Origin: UBA2108 sp002713215
GTDB taxonomy: Bacteria; Bacteroidota; Bacteroidia; Flavobacteriales_G; Salibacteraceae
Assembly: GCA_937891015.1 (NCBI GenBank)
Contig: CALAPY010000046.1
Span: 1 to 64,000 of the forward strand
Reading direction: 5' to 3'
DNA: 64,000 nucleotides
In this document: piece after piece, positions 38,901-48,616 of the stretch
Numbering within the stretch: the first letter of the stretch is position 1
Layout: the number at the start of each line of letters is the position of its first letter
Notes under the pieces: model-generated
The model's database searches: none
The model's input: only the letters and a program-made list of their open reading frames with translations
Told to the model about the DNA's origin: nothing
Program-made: the position numbers and the translations under genes

Positions 38901-41900
38901 CACTTTCTATAACTCTGGAAATGGTCGTGTAATCCGAATTTCGAACCGTAACTATTACACAGGTGACTACAACAACCTTAAAACCAATGGCTCCATATTT
39001 GGTTACTATGCTGGAAATAGAAGCACTTTCGCACTTTGGAAATCAAGTACGCTGGACGATGCCAATTCGGTTTCTGTGAACCCCAACTATAAAGATACAT
39101 TCGATCTGCATACAACAAGTGCCACCTTAAATAATGCCGGTACACCCCTAGGAGTGTTAACTGATATTGATGGAGATTCAAGATCTTCATCCTCACCGGA
39201 TATTGGTGCTGATGAGTTTAATTCTGTTCCTCGCGACCTGGGCTTACTCTCAGTAATTAAAGGAACCTGCGAAGGAAACCAGAAAGTTGAAGTAAAGATC
39301 AGGAACAATGGAACCTCAACCATTACTAAAGCAAGAATCAAATGGTCAGCAGCTACCAATGGAGGAACTCCGGTTTCTCAAACCGATTTTGTCCTAAATG
39401 CCAATTTGGTTTCATTAAAAGATAGTACTGTATCCCTGGGCAATGTAACCTTTAATAGAAACAACTATTACGATATTCTTATTTATGTCGATTCGGTTAA
39501 CAATGGCCTGGATCAGAATAAATCCAACGATACCCTTACTGTAGATTCAAGTTATGCGGCCATGGCGGGAACTTATACCGTTGGAGGTACAAGCCCCGAT
39601 TTTAGTACAATCTCTCTGGCCTCTTCCGCCTTGCAAAGCCGAGGGGTTTGCGGCAAAGTGTTTATCAATATCAGGCCTGGTATTTACACGGAGAGAGTCT
39701 ATTTACCCAATGCGATTAATGGGGCAGATACGGCCTCAACCATAACTTTCCAAACGGATACGGCAAGTACCGGTCAGGCAGAGTTAAGATACTCATCCAT
39801 TGTAGTATACATACAAAATGCTGATTATGTAAGAATCAATAACCTGAAAATTAAGACAACAGGTGCTTCCAATGCGGTATATTGTTGGAACGCTAACGAT
39901 ATTGAAATTACCAATAACACGATTGAAGCCTATTTGAACAACAGTACAAGTGTGAGTTATAGTGCGATTCGATACTACAAATCACAAACTGGTTCTAAGA
40001 ATTTACTGATTAAAAAGAATACAATTAAGAATGGTTCGAATGGTATTACACTTGATGGTAATGCAAGAACAGCCGGAGTTGAAATAAGTGACAATTCAAT
40101 TACGGATTTCAATATTTATGGAATTTCAACTTACCGGGTAGACTCAGCAAATTTCTCAGGAAATACGATTAAAAATAACCATTCTAAGACTTTTTACTCT
40201 TACGGAATACACCATTCATATGGGTTTGTATTCGATATCTACAACAATAAAATTGAGCTTGATGGTATTAATACAGGTGGCAATGGATTTTCGGGAATTC
40301 ATACCCACTATTCGGATGGACTTAGCTCCAGAAGGGCAAACATTTATAACAATTTTATTTCGATTGGTGGAAGTGCAACTCAAGATCTTGGGCTTAATAT
40401 TTATTATTCCGATTACATTAATGTTGACCATAACTCTGTTAATGTCCACAACACTTCAAGTAGCTCTTATGCGATGTCAATCTATTTTGGTTCTAATCTT
40501 AATATGAGAAATAATAGTTTCGTAAATACAGGTGGCGGTCGTGTTATTACTACCAACCGTACGCCATCAATAAGCAACTACAATAATTTGTATACAACTG
40601 GATCGGTTTTAGGAAGTTACAATGGAAATAGAAATACACTTGCAGCCTGGAGGAGTTATACTTCAAGAGATCAACAATCGATTTCCAGTAACCCTAATTA
40701 TTTTTCGAAAACAGATTTGCATACTTCGTCGGCGGCACTTAACAGCAGAGGAGTAAACCTAACCTACATCACTACCGATATTGATGGTGATACTCGTTCT
40801 TCAACACGAGATATTGGAGCAGATGAATTTACTCCTATTGCGCGTGATATTGCATTGACTAATAACATCGGGATAATTTGTCCTGGCTCCAATGCGGTTC
40901 AGGTTCAATTGAAAAATGTGGGCTCCTCAACGGTAACTTCGGCCAAAGTCAAATGGTATATAAGTACCAATGGTGGTGCATTTGTAAGCCAGTCAAAGGC
41001 AAATTATTCGGGTAGTTTAACCAGTGGAAATTCAACTACGTTAAATCTTGGGAACTTTACCTTCCTCGATGGCAATGTATATTCCATTCGAGCCATTGTA
41101 GACACCGTTAATAATCAATTGGATGGGAATGCGGTAAATGACACAACTTCCAGGATGAACCTCAGGCCTGCACTTTCAGGGATTTATTCCGTGGGAAGTG
41201 GAGGAGATTATGCAACCATTGCTGCAGCTGATTCCGCATTGGATAATGCAGGTGTTTGCGGTCCGGTTGTGCTGGAATTAAACCAGGGTACCTACGCCGA
41301 ATCCGTTACCATGGGAAATTATACAGGGGTTTCTTCGGTAAATACGATTACGCTTCGCCCTGATTCTAGCAATACTGCACCTGTATACTGGACAAATACG
41401 TCAACCCCAATTACCTTAACAGATGCATCTTACATTACCTATGAGGGACTAAATATTTCCGCCTCGACTTCATCCAATGCGGTTTATATGAGTGGAGATA
41501 TCAATACTGTTCAATTTAAGAACAACGTCATAACCGGGTCATCTACCAGCAATTCAAGCTTTGTATACTCAAGCGTCAGGTACCAGGGGGCATCAAGTAA
41601 AAAACTGCGGAATGTTACATTCGATAATAATACGTTTAACAGAGGGACTTATGGAATCTACCTGGCAGGATCTTCTACCAGCAGATCAGCAAAACTGATT
41701 GTGAAGAATAACTCGTTTACCAACTACAGATATATGGGCGTCTATTGTAATTATTCCGACACAATTACCATTGAAAACAACAACTTTAAGAATGGAACCA
41801 ACGGAGGAATCTATGGAATTCAGATGTTAAATGCGAACCAATTCTCTATTCGCAAAAATAAAATTGATAATACCTCGCTTTCAGGAACCGCAGCTATATA

Positions 41901-44900
41901 CCTGGGTTCTTGCCGTGGCACCAATACCAGTCCCGGGGTTATTTCCAATAATTTCTTTGCTAGCAAGGCTAATAATTTTATTAGTTGTGTGGATTTACGG
42001 AATAATACGAACACACATTTCTACTACAACAGCATAAACTTACTCGGAACCGGCAACACAAGTAGAGCCTTGTATTGTTCCAATGGTGCTAATAACCGAT
42101 ACATCAATAACAATGTGGTTAACAAGGCTGGGGGATATGCCATTTACGTTATTGGAACCAACGAATATGCAAATGCCAATTACAACAACTATTATTCTTC
42201 TTCAACTTCCCGATTGGGTTATTACAAAGGGAATAATTACAATACCTTAACTACATGGAGAAGTGGCTCGTCCAGGGACATGCAATCGGTTAATGGTGAT
42301 CCGTTCTTTAAAGGAAATGGTGACCTACATGCCCTTGGCATTGTAACAAATAACAGTGGAACAAGTTTGGTTGGGTTTACCACGGACATTGATGGTGAAT
42401 CCAGGGGTACAACTCCCGATATAGGAGCCGATGAATATACCGCATCACCTGATGATGCCGGTTTGGATAGTATTTCGAATTCACTATTCTGCCTGGGTTC
42501 AAACAACGTATACGTTACTCTAACCAATTACGGTACCGATACCTTAAAAAGTGCTACCATTAACTGGAGCGTAACTTCTACTCCTGGTGCTGTTGCTACT
42601 CAAACGCCTTATTCTTGGACAGGAAGTTTGCCTACCGGTAAGAGTGCTGTGGTGAGCATTGGGTCGTTTAGTCTTGGTACTGATACCAATTACCAGGTGA
42701 GTGCCTATACCAGTTCTCCCAATGCTAAAACCGATGGGTTTACCGGAAATGATTCAACACAAAACCTAAGTCGCGAAGCGGCCATGTCGGGTACCTACAT
42801 TGTGGCTCAAAGTGGAACCCGTGATTACAGCTCAGTATTATCCGCAGTAAACGATTTAAACACCCAGGGAGTATGTGGGCCCGTTACCATTCGGGTAAAA
42901 TCAGGGACCTATTCAGGAGCTGTCACTATTAAGAACATTGAAGGTACTTCGTCTACAAATCGAGTGGTGCTTGAGTCCGACACCTCCAATACTACACCTG
43001 CGGTGCTAACTGCTTCTTCATACACGGTTTCGATACAAGGTGCTGACTATATTACCATTCGTGCATTTGAAATTAAGTCAAGCAGGTATGCGGCAGTTTA
43101 CGCTACCGGGGCCAATAACTTCATTACGATTGAAAACAATACCATTCAGAATAACTATGGCGTAAATTATTACAACTATTACTACAATGCCGCAGTAGCA
43201 GTATATAATACAACCAACAAACCCAATACGAACATTAGCATTCTTAAGAATACCATCTCAGGAGGTCAATACGGAATCTATAGCTATAGTTCAACAACGG
43301 CGAATAAGGGTGTTATTGATGGAAATCATATTAGCAATTTCCGAAATACAGGAATCTATGTTCGAAACGATTACGATTTGGACATCACCAACAACTCGGT
43401 ATTTGATTCGACCTATAGTTACGGATATTATGGAATTCATACCCTTAATTGTGCGGTTGATTTAATAGCAAACAAAGTAGCCATTCATTCTACCAGTGGT
43501 GGTAATGGGGTATATATTCAAAGCAGCAGGGATACATCGCAGGCCCGAAAAAAGATCGTGAACAATGCCATTTCATTTGTTCAAAAGAACAATGGCTCGA
43601 GCAACAACTGGGGAATGTATTTGTATTTCTGTGATTACCAGGATGTATATTATAACTCTGTTCATATGGATGGAGGAATCAATGCGAATTCAAGAGCCTT
43701 TATGGTTCATTCCGGAACCAGTGCAGCGCTCCGAAACAACTCTTTTGTAAACAGCAATGGAGGGTATGCATTGTTTGCATCAACATCTGGTCAAATCACC
43801 TCTTCTGATTATAATAACCTGTATTCTTCCGGAAATAATGTGGCTTATCGCAGTGGTTCCAATTATGCGACCTTGTCCAATTGGAGAACAGGAACTGGAT
43901 TAGATGCTAACTCCACCTCGGCCAATGCCAACTACATGTCGGCATACAATATGGCTCCCAACCATATCGCATTGGATGGAAACGCTACTTCGTTGTCTAG
44001 CGTTCCAACCGATGTAGATGGAGTAAGTAGGGGAAGCAGTCCGGATATTGGTGCCTACCAATTCAATACAAGAAAAGATGATGCCGGATCGGTTGCGTTG
44101 GTGACTAAACAACTATGCAACGGTACGCAATCGGTGGTTTTGGCTGTTAAAAACTTTGGTGGCGATACGCTTAAATCGGCCAGGGTGAATTGGCAAATTT
44201 CCAGAAATGGAGGAGCCTTTGTAACGCAACCGATTTACAACTGGACCGGGGTAATGCCTCCAGGTGAAGTTGATTCCAATGTGGTTGTAGGTACCTTCAA
44301 TTTTATTGGTGGATCCTATAAGTTAAGGTCATTTACTTCTTTACCCAATACCAAAACCGATGAGTTGCAAAGCAATGATACCCTGCTCGATAATCTTTAC
44401 ATCAAGTTAAATGGAACCTATACATTAGGAGATACATCTTCTGATTTTAAAACCTGGAACTCTTTTGCAAGTGCGATAAATGCAGCAGGCGTGTGTGGGC
44501 CAGTTACAATTAAAGCTAAGCCAGACACCTATCACGAGCACATTGTTCTGGATAATGTTGCAGGTCTCAATTCGACGGATAGGTTGGTGATTACTGCAGA
44601 TACCGGAAGTGGTTTGGTAATGCTAAGCGATTCAATAACACCGTTGGCATTGAATGATATGAAGCACGTAACCATTAGAAGTATTGGAATTAAGTCAACC
44701 GGAAGTGAGGCTGCCCTGAGAATGGATGGTTATAACCATCACATTAGCGTGGATAGTAACCGAATTGTTGGCCCGGTTTCGTATGGGAATTCCGGAATTG
44801 AAAGTGCGATTTATGTCAATTCCAATACCACTACTTCAAATCACGACTTAAGCTTCATTGGAAACGATATTGAAAATGGTTCTTCAGGAATATACTTCAC

Positions 44901-47900
44901 TGGAACCAGTATCAATAAACCACAAACTAGCATGGAAATTAAAGGCAATAACTTGAGCAAATTCTATGCTAATGGAATTTATGCCTACGCTGTGGATAGT
45001 TTGGACATAACACTTAATAAGATTTCAAGTTCTGCCGGAGCTGCATCGAATGCCATCTACCTGCATTATTCAGATTTGTTCTCCATTCAGCGAAACAAAA
45101 TGGAGATCAGCAGCACGGGTGCCGGGAATGGAATCACTGTAATCAGAAGCAGTGGCATTAGTTCCGGATATTCTAACATTGTCAACAACTTCATTCAGGT
45201 AGCAGGAGGCAACGGACTGAACATAAGCTATTCCAATTACATCAACGCATTCTACAATTCGGTACACATTAATCCAAACCTGGTTAGTTCTACAGCCGGG
45301 AATGCGGTAAGAACTTTTGCGGTATCTAGTCTCGATTTTAAGAATAACTCCTTTGCCAATTTCGCCAAGGGATATGTCTATGATAGAACCGGTGGGTTTA
45401 CATCGAACTACAACAACCTGTACACTACCGGATCGCTATTATCCAGGAACAATGTTCAGGATTTGGCCGGGTGGAGAACCGCTTCCGGCCAGGATGCTAA
45501 TTCAGTAAGCGCCGACCCTATTTATTTGAGTCAAACCGATCTGCATGCCAACCAAACACTTATGGATAGTTCGGCAACCGTTCTTGGGTCATTTAGCATT
45601 GATATCGATGGCCAAAACAGGGACATCAATTACCCGGATATGGGTGCTGATGAGTTTACCTTAATCAAAAACGTGGGTATTGTTGAGGTTACACTTCCTG
45701 AAACCTTTAGAGCCAGGAAATGGACAACAACTGCATTTAGTAAGACGCAATCGATTGAGATCGTAGTTCGAAATTTCGGGCCGGATGTAACCGATATACC
45801 TGTTGTGTATGAGTTTAACGGAACCCGGGTTCAAGATACCGTACGGGGTACATTGGTCGCCGGTAAGCTGGATACCTTTAAATTCCCGGCAACCGTAAAT
45901 ATGGATACAGTAGGGAATCATCTGTTGAGGGTGTTTACCGCTATGCCCAACGATCAATACATTCAAAACGATACCCTGGACGTTACCGTTGTTACCCTTG
46001 AAAACGGGAAGTATAAGCTACCCTTTGTCGAAGATTTCGAAGGGGTAAAAGACACTGCCATTTTTGAGCATTACCTGGGATTATGGGATCTGGAAGAATG
46101 GGATTTCAATACCAATGGAGGCCGCCTACAAACCAAAAGCGGTAAAAAAGTGGGAGGTGAGCAGGCCATAACGTTGGATAGAACTCCAAATGGTCCGATC
46201 AAGAAAAATGAACTGGTATTGAACCTAAACCTAAGTCGATACGATTTAAAAGATTCTGTATTCCTCGATTTCGATTACATCGATCATCGCGATGAGCGGC
46301 ACAAAGGGGATAGTGTTTGGGTAAGAGGATCAGATACTTCGGCCTGGATAGGTGTCTATGACCTTTGGAGAAACCGAAGAGCCAACCGGGTAAAAGAAGT
46401 CCGAAACATTCAAATTACTCCGCTTCTCGTTGCGACCAATCAGAAATTTACCGAAAGTTTCCAGGTTAAATTTGGTCAGGAGGATAATCAACGACTTCCT
46501 GGGGACGGAAGGACTTTTGATAACATTGTATTAAGGGCATTATTGCCTTATGACTTAACCATTAAAGATGCCGTGGTGGAGTACCGCCAGGTTCCTAAGG
46601 AAATGGCTAACAACCGATATCATGCAACGGTTGGAAACAAAGGTTATTTAACCGCCGATAGTGTTAAGTTTAGAGTGGATGTAGCCGGGGCAATAAACTA
46701 TGCCATGGTCGATTCACTCATGAAGGATCAGGATACCTTGCTAAGTACAACCGATAGCATGCACACCAACCTGGCGGGAACCTATACCGCTTATATGAGT
46801 GCCGCATTTAATGGAATTGATAAGTGCTGGGAAAACGACTCTATTGATATCAATTTTAGTCTAACTGATACGGTACTGGCTCGCGATGATAATGTCGTGG
46901 ATAGCACCTTCGGATTTATCGGATCAACTGGTAAAATGGGAACCGTATTGGAAGTGTTTAAGCCCGACACCCTAACTTCCGTAAGTTTCTATTTGAATTT
47001 CCCTACCATTGGAGATACGCTGAAAGCGGAAATTTACCAGATGGTTCAGGATACTGTAGGAGCAAGAATACTGAGCACATCCAATATTGTTGTAACCAGC
47101 AATGCGTCAGCCTGGTATACCTTACCCATTAAATGTATGGAGGTGCTACAACTGGGCAAGTATATGGTAGCTGTTGAACAATCCTCTACCAACTACCTGA
47201 CCCTGGGAGTAACTAAGAACAATTACATCAAAGGCGTTTCATGGATTAATACATCGAGCAACTGGTCGGCATTTGAAGATTCGTTGGGTGGTTATTTGTT
47301 TAACATTCATGCAAACTTTGGTAATTACGACTTACCCTCTATTAGTGCACCTTCAGCACTTTGTACCAATGACAATCCTGTCGTACTAAAATCGAACAGA
47401 CCTGGAGGTAAGTTCCATGGAACCGGTGTGGTAAACGATAGCATTTTCGACCCTTCTGTAAGTGGATATGGTACCCACGTTGTTACCTATGGAATTGCAT
47501 TACCCAATGGATGTTTCGATAGCAACGGAGTTTCCATTTTGGTAGATTCTCTTCCGGTGGTAAGCTTTGCAAAACCCGCTGATGTTTGTAACAACGATGC
47601 TATAACCACATTAACTGGCGGTCAGCCAGGTGGAGGTACTTACTTTGGAAATGGAGTTACCGCTAACCGATTGGACCCATCAGCTCTTACACCTGGAGTT
47701 CACACCATTAAATACCGCTATGCAAAACCCATTAGCGGTTGTGCCGATACTGCTGATGCCCAGGTTCGAATAAAGGCTGTTCCCGCAGTAAGTTTTGTAG
47801 CGATCAACGATTTCTGTATCGACGATAGCATCTACACATTCACCCAAGGAAGCCCGGTAGGCGGAAAATACAGTGGTACTGGAGTCGTACTAGATTCTAC

Positions 47901-48501
47901 GTTTAATGCTACGATTGCAGGACTTGGATCGCATAAAATCACCTACACTTTCGTGGATACCAATGCGTGTTCCGATACGGCTTCTACACTTGTAATGGTT
48001 AACGATACTCCAAGTAACAACCTGGGAGCAGATACTGCACTTTGCCCGGATCATTCACTTACCTTATCGGCGATCTCTTTCGGATCTTACTTGTGGAATA
48101 CCGGTGATACTACCGAGCATTTAAAAGTTACTTCTAAGGGAGATTATTGGTTGGTAATTACTAATCAGTACGGTTGTACCAATAGAGATACAATTCGAGT
48201 GACCTTCGATGCTGTTTGTATAGGAATAGATCAGGCATTGGTTTCTAATGCTCAAATCAATTACTATCCAAACCCCAATAACGGAAGGTTTTTGCTAAAA
48301 CTTAATTCCAAAGCAGAAGGTGAAGTGAAACTCATTGTTCGAAACATGCAGGGGCAAATCGTTTCTACTCAATCCTGGGAAAAAGTGGGCAATGAATTGC
48401 TCGAGGAAATTGATTTGAGTAATCAATCATCAGGAGTTTACTTCCTTGATTTAATGACGCCGCAGGGGAGGGCACAGCACAGAATAACATTGGATAGATA
48501 A
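32995..48501 (+). CDS. Giant T9SS-exported beta-helix protein D, 5168 residues, 8 helix modules
   Basis: This is the largest gene of the window. The ATG at 32995 is used here; the frame opens with a TTG at 32986, and ATG 33037 (MVFFKSCLVV) would give a more standard signal peptide. Cleavage is expected after LFA. Eight helix/linker modules run from residue 37 to about 4341, each 535-543 residues. A jelly-roll-like domain follows (about 4342-4521, FVEDFEG ... FDNIVLR), then a CARDB-like domain, a second beta-sandwich (about 4627-4776), three Ig-like repeats and a PKD-like domain. The type-A sorting domain begins at YYPNPNNG (about 5088). If the eight modules stack end to end, the protein would form a very long extracellular rod. 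No catalytic motif was recognised, and a surface adhesin or matrix role is inference. Confidence 0.88.
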   Translation: MNCFKSHSTLISKPMVFFKSCLVVSLLVVTTQLFAQLNGTYTIGGTSPNYTSISAAVSALNSSGVNGSVKFHIRQGTYTDRIAINSISGVNATRTVTFKPDPANTGSVTIQYTNSSSSLNYIVKLNGTKYVSFSNLKFKAAGSTYSTVFELRGLNDHITIDSCTLEMNSTLTGSTTARAGIYELSGSAHRTSNLTVSNSTITGGSYGMYAYGYSTGTWFQKDWKITKNKIEDFYYAGLYLSNYFDTVQIEGNEVLQRTNASGTSYGIYTFRCYKTNVEGNKVVMTANSPFGLYLGYQYGLSSYRQRVANNMISLTNTTTSGTRYGLYTNYCNYTDVVFNSIYQSNGYGLTLYGRYGAGNVYRNNAISNMATSTTGYASYYLGTSTRSNNCLWNPNGNLNNNTLGTGSKNKNPLFTSSTNLHSSSIDLNNAGTSVTGVTKDFDRQTRSTTVPDIGADEFTPPANDAGIEEIANHTVCVGSNSIKVRLRNFGSNTLTSALINWSVKVNSGSPVTQTAYSFNGSLSSGKDTVISIGTYSLVSTNSYTIKAWSSSPNSSTDGNTTNDTASKAYVTSLNGIYTVGGSSPDYSTIQAAATALKNKGVCGPVTFRIRPGSYNEAVTIDSGKGMSATNTVTFTKDPTSSGNVNWYRSGIPLTISNTKYLTIKNVSLETKSFTSVVMLNGTNRHLTIKNNTLRGVLTSSSSTNYAVIRKTSSLTNRLYHLTLDSNKVRKGSAMAALFGYSSGSGGRDENIKILNNDYDSAGYYGIYIQNADTVNLKGNKIEDKGNAGNYYGVYANYAYNFSIEANSIIQNVRTSTYGMYLQRGGGTTGTASTLFNNFVHCKKGAYGLYVQFCGNTNLYFNTVRLEGTNSNSWAAYIDRGQTTYFYNNFVNEADGYVIYIYNTGYNSWANHNNLYTTSKTKFGYHSGYRNSFSAYSTYHFRIDPNSISVYPYWRSQNGPVPNNGALDEKVNSINAVQKDIYGVSRGTKSDLGCVEFTPSTNDAGIDSIISLSVCPGSTPVRVRLRNYGSNTLTQARIQWTVKTNSGSPVAQTAKTWTGSLASYSDTVINLGNYTFVGSSTYSITAYTDQANSTSDVVKVNDTASISSVSPKMKGTYTVGGVSPNYSTLRLAMSALQTKGICGPVTLNIRGGSYSGRTNFYNIPGVSTTNSITVQTDPSSSTQADLYHSSYPFYMVGAKHIIFKNLKIRTTGSSSVVYMGGVNSNIKFENDSLIGSLINTTSAGYSVFYDIPSSSGTLENFTVQNCVVLNGSYGFCLQGANTTTYSQHGIEIKNNIIANSYYFGIFGRYCPGAIIKGNTIKDRGIYASSIGIQLIYSDSSEISANKVQVYGLRGVDIQYCNGSALRPGVKILNNFITFTDTNNTRTQYGIYHYWSTYSLVAFNSVNITSGSASSSCVYSRYGNNQKILDNNFVNTGLGYAQYLLTPSAVTQLDYNNNYVKGTNLGYYNGNRTSLAAWKTGTGTGKANNSISVDPLYVALDDLHAQNNVLDGAGTPVAGITKDIDGDTRNTTTPDIGADEFTVFARDAGITSVNPSSVCLGSQSVKVTIRNYGTTTLTSTSIPWRVSVNGGTAINQTAFSFTGTLASGKDTVVSIGSYTFFKGNSYVIEANTSGFNSSSDQNTSNDSAKTPSLSPSMSGLYTVGTASGNDWRTINSAITALETVGVCAPVTIYVKSGSYVETVVFNAIPGVSASNKVTVMGDTSGTGADWYSSSIPLSLYGVNHVTFKNLRIRTTGFTNAIRFYTNNSHLTFDDNQIEGRNTNSANRNYSVVYNDNSQQQQQNNITFNGNTIKNGSYSFYWYGWNSGVNAEKGNQFIGNKLVDQYYMGFALSLQDSIVIKGNTINAKPIYTGSYGIFTLGTSNFQFIENTINLRRGGIGLYMSSSYGTSSDSCEVINNFITVGGTGTSYGIQTNTSNYVRFYHNSINLYNSSTGSYCFYHNNGLGVEVKNNTFYNSGNGRVIRISNRNYYTGDYNNLKTNGSIFGYYAGNRSTFALWKSSTLDDANSVSVNPNYKDTFDLHTTSATLNNAGTPLGVLTDIDGDSRSSSSPDIGADEFNSVPRDLGLLSVIKGTCEGNQKVEVKIRNNGTSTITKARIKWSAATNGGTPVSQTDFVLNANLVSLKDSTVSLGNVTFNRNNYYDILIYVDSVNNGLDQNKSNDTLTVDSSYAAMAGTYTVGGTSPDFSTISLASSALQSRGVCGKVFINIRPGIYTERVYLPNAINGADTASTITFQTDTASTGQAELRYSSIVVYIQNADYVRINNLKIKTTGASNAVYCWNANDIEITNNTIEAYLNNSTSVSYSAIRYYKSQTGSKNLLIKKNTIKNGSNGITLDGNARTAGVEISDNSITDFNIYGISTYRVDSANFSGNTIKNNHSKTFYSYGIHHSYGFVFDIYNNKIELDGINTGGNGFSGIHTHYSDGLSSRRANIYNNFISIGGSATQDLGLNIYYSDYINVDHNSVNVHNTSSSSYAMSIYFGSNLNMRNNSFVNTGGGRVITTNRTPSISNYNNLYTTGSVLGSYNGNRNTLAAWRSYTSRDQQSISSNPNYFSKTDLHTSSAALNSRGVNLTYITTDIDGDTRSSTRDIGADEFTPIARDIALTNNIGIICPGSNAVQVQLKNVGSSTVTSAKVKWYISTNGGAFVSQSKANYSGSLTSGNSTTLNLGNFTFLDGNVYSIRAIVDTVNNQLDGNAVNDTTSRMNLRPALSGIYSVGSGGDYATIAAADSALDNAGVCGPVVLELNQGTYAESVTMGNYTGVSSVNTITLRPDSSNTAPVYWTNTSTPITLTDASYITYEGLNISASTSSNAVYMSGDINTVQFKNNVITGSSTSNSSFVYSSVRYQGASSKKLRNVTFDNNTFNRGTYGIYLAGSSTSRSAKLIVKNNSFTNYRYMGVYCNYSDTITIENNNFKNGTNGGIYGIQMLNANQFSIRKNKIDNTSLSGTAAIYLGSCRGTNTSPGVISNNFFASKANNFISCVDLRNNTNTHFYYNSINLLGTGNTSRALYCSNGANNRYINNNVVNKAGGYAIYVIGTNEYANANYNNYYSSSTSRLGYYKGNNYNTLTTWRSGSSRDMQSVNGDPFFKGNGDLHALGIVTNNSGTSLVGFTTDIDGESRGTTPDIGADEYTASPDDAGLDSISNSLFCLGSNNVYVTLTNYGTDTLKSATINWSVTSTPGAVATQTPYSWTGSLPTGKSAVVSIGSFSLGTDTNYQVSAYTSSPNAKTDGFTGNDSTQNLSREAAMSGTYIVAQSGTRDYSSVLSAVNDLNTQGVCGPVTIRVKSGTYSGAVTIKNIEGTSSTNRVVLESDTSNTTPAVLTASSYTVSIQGADYITIRAFEIKSSRYAAVYATGANNFITIENNTIQNNYGVNYYNYYYNAAVAVYNTTNKPNTNISILKNTISGGQYGIYSYSSTTANKGVIDGNHISNFRNTGIYVRNDYDLDITNNSVFDSTYSYGYYGIHTLNCAVDLIANKVAIHSTSGGNGVYIQSSRDTSQARKKIVNNAISFVQKNNGSSNNWGMYLYFCDYQDVYYNSVHMDGGINANSRAFMVHSGTSAALRNNSFVNSNGGYALFASTSGQITSSDYNNLYSSGNNVAYRSGSNYATLSNWRTGTGLDANSTSANANYMSAYNMAPNHIALDGNATSLSSVPTDVDGVSRGSSPDIGAYQFNTRKDDAGSVALVTKQLCNGTQSVVLAVKNFGGDTLKSARVNWQISRNGGAFVTQPIYNWTGVMPPGEVDSNVVVGTFNFIGGSYKLRSFTSLPNTKTDELQSNDTLLDNLYIKLNGTYTLGDTSSDFKTWNSFASAINAAGVCGPVTIKAKPDTYHEHIVLDNVAGLNSTDRLVITADTGSGLVMLSDSITPLALNDMKHVTIRSIGIKSTGSEAALRMDGYNHHISVDSNRIVGPVSYGNSGIESAIYVNSNTTTSNHDLSFIGNDIENGSSGIYFTGTSINKPQTSMEIKGNNLSKFYANGIYAYAVDSLDITLNKISSSAGAASNAIYLHYSDLFSIQRNKMEISSTGAGNGITVIRSSGISSGYSNIVNNFIQVAGGNGLNISYSNYINAFYNSVHINPNLVSSTAGNAVRTFAVSSLDFKNNSFANFAKGYVYDRTGGFTSNYNNLYTTGSLLSRNNVQDLAGWRTASGQDANSVSADPIYLSQTDLHANQTLMDSSATVLGSFSIDIDGQNRDINYPDMGADEFTLIKNVGIVEVTLPETFRARKWTTTAFSKTQSIEIVVRNFGPDVTDIPVVYEFNGTRVQDTVRGTLVAGKLDTFKFPATVNMDTVGNHLLRVFTAMPNDQYIQNDTLDVTVVTLENGKYKLPFVEDFEGVKDTAIFEHYLGLWDLEEWDFNTNGGRLQTKSGKKVGGEQAITLDRTPNGPIKKNELVLNLNLSRYDLKDSVFLDFDYIDHRDERHKGDSVWVRGSDTSAWIGVYDLWRNRRANRVKEVRNIQITPLLVATNQKFTESFQVKFGQEDNQRLPGDGRTFDNIVLRALLPYDLTIKDAVVEYRQVPKEMANNRYHATVGNKGYLTADSVKFRVDVAGAINYAMVDSLMKDQDTLLSTTDSMHTNLAGTYTAYMSAAFNGIDKCWENDSIDINFSLTDTVLARDDNVVDSTFGFIGSTGKMGTVLEVFKPDTLTSVSFYLNFPTIGDTLKAEIYQMVQDTVGARILSTSNIVVTSNASAWYTLPIKCMEVLQLGKYMVAVEQSSTNYLTLGVTKNNYIKGVSWINTSSNWSAFEDSLGGYLFNIHANFGNYDLPSISAPSALCTNDNPVVLKSNRPGGKFHGTGVVNDSIFDPSVSGYGTHVVTYGIALPNGCFDSNGVSILVDSLPVVSFAKPADVCNNDAITTLTGGQPGGGTYFGNGVTANRLDPSALTPGVHTIKYRYAKPISGCADTADAQVRIKAVPAVSFVAINDFCIDDSIYTFTQGSPVGGKYSGTGVVLDSTFNATIAGLGSHKITYTFVDTNACSDTASTLVMVNDTPSNNLGADTALCPDHSLTLSAISFGSYLWNTGDTTEHLKVTSKGDYWLVITNQYGCTNRDTIRVTFDAVCIGIDQALVSNAQINYYPNPNNGRFLLKLNSKAEGEVKLIVRNMQGQIVSTQSWEKVGNELLEEIDLSNQSSGVYFLDLMTPQGRAQHRITLDR
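33103..46017 (+). repeat. Eight-fold 1.61-kb super-repeat (beta-helix plus CARDB linker) in protein D
   Basis: Module starts are 33103, 34711, 36328, 37957, 39562, 41173, 42784 and 44407, so the period is 535-543 codons. Each begins L/M-x-G-x-Y and a GG- or G-rich turn, carries GV(C/N)G(P/S)V, has an NN(M/F/A)I rung after an S-rich turn, and ends with DIDG ... IGADEF plus a linker with C-G-S. Modules are strongly diverged, so the duplication is old. Length is held much more tightly than sequence. Confidence 0.9.
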
Positions 48502-48591
48502 ACTTCCTCTCTAATTTATTGTCGAATTTATTTGAGCTAAAAGATTCCTTGATTATGTAATTGATAGGTTTTTATAAGTACTGTTAGAAGT

Positions 48592-48599
48592 TATATTTG
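48592..48599 (+). promoter_or_regulatory. -7 element upstream of protein E
   Basis: TATATTTG matches the TAnnTTTG consensus exactly, 17 bp upstream of the ATG. No clear -33 TTG lies at the normal distance; a TTG at 48561-48563 is 28 bp away. No terminator hairpin was seen between protein D and this point, so read-through from D is possible. Confidence 0.5.
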
Positions 48600-48616
48600 C
48601 ACGCAAATCAATAACC

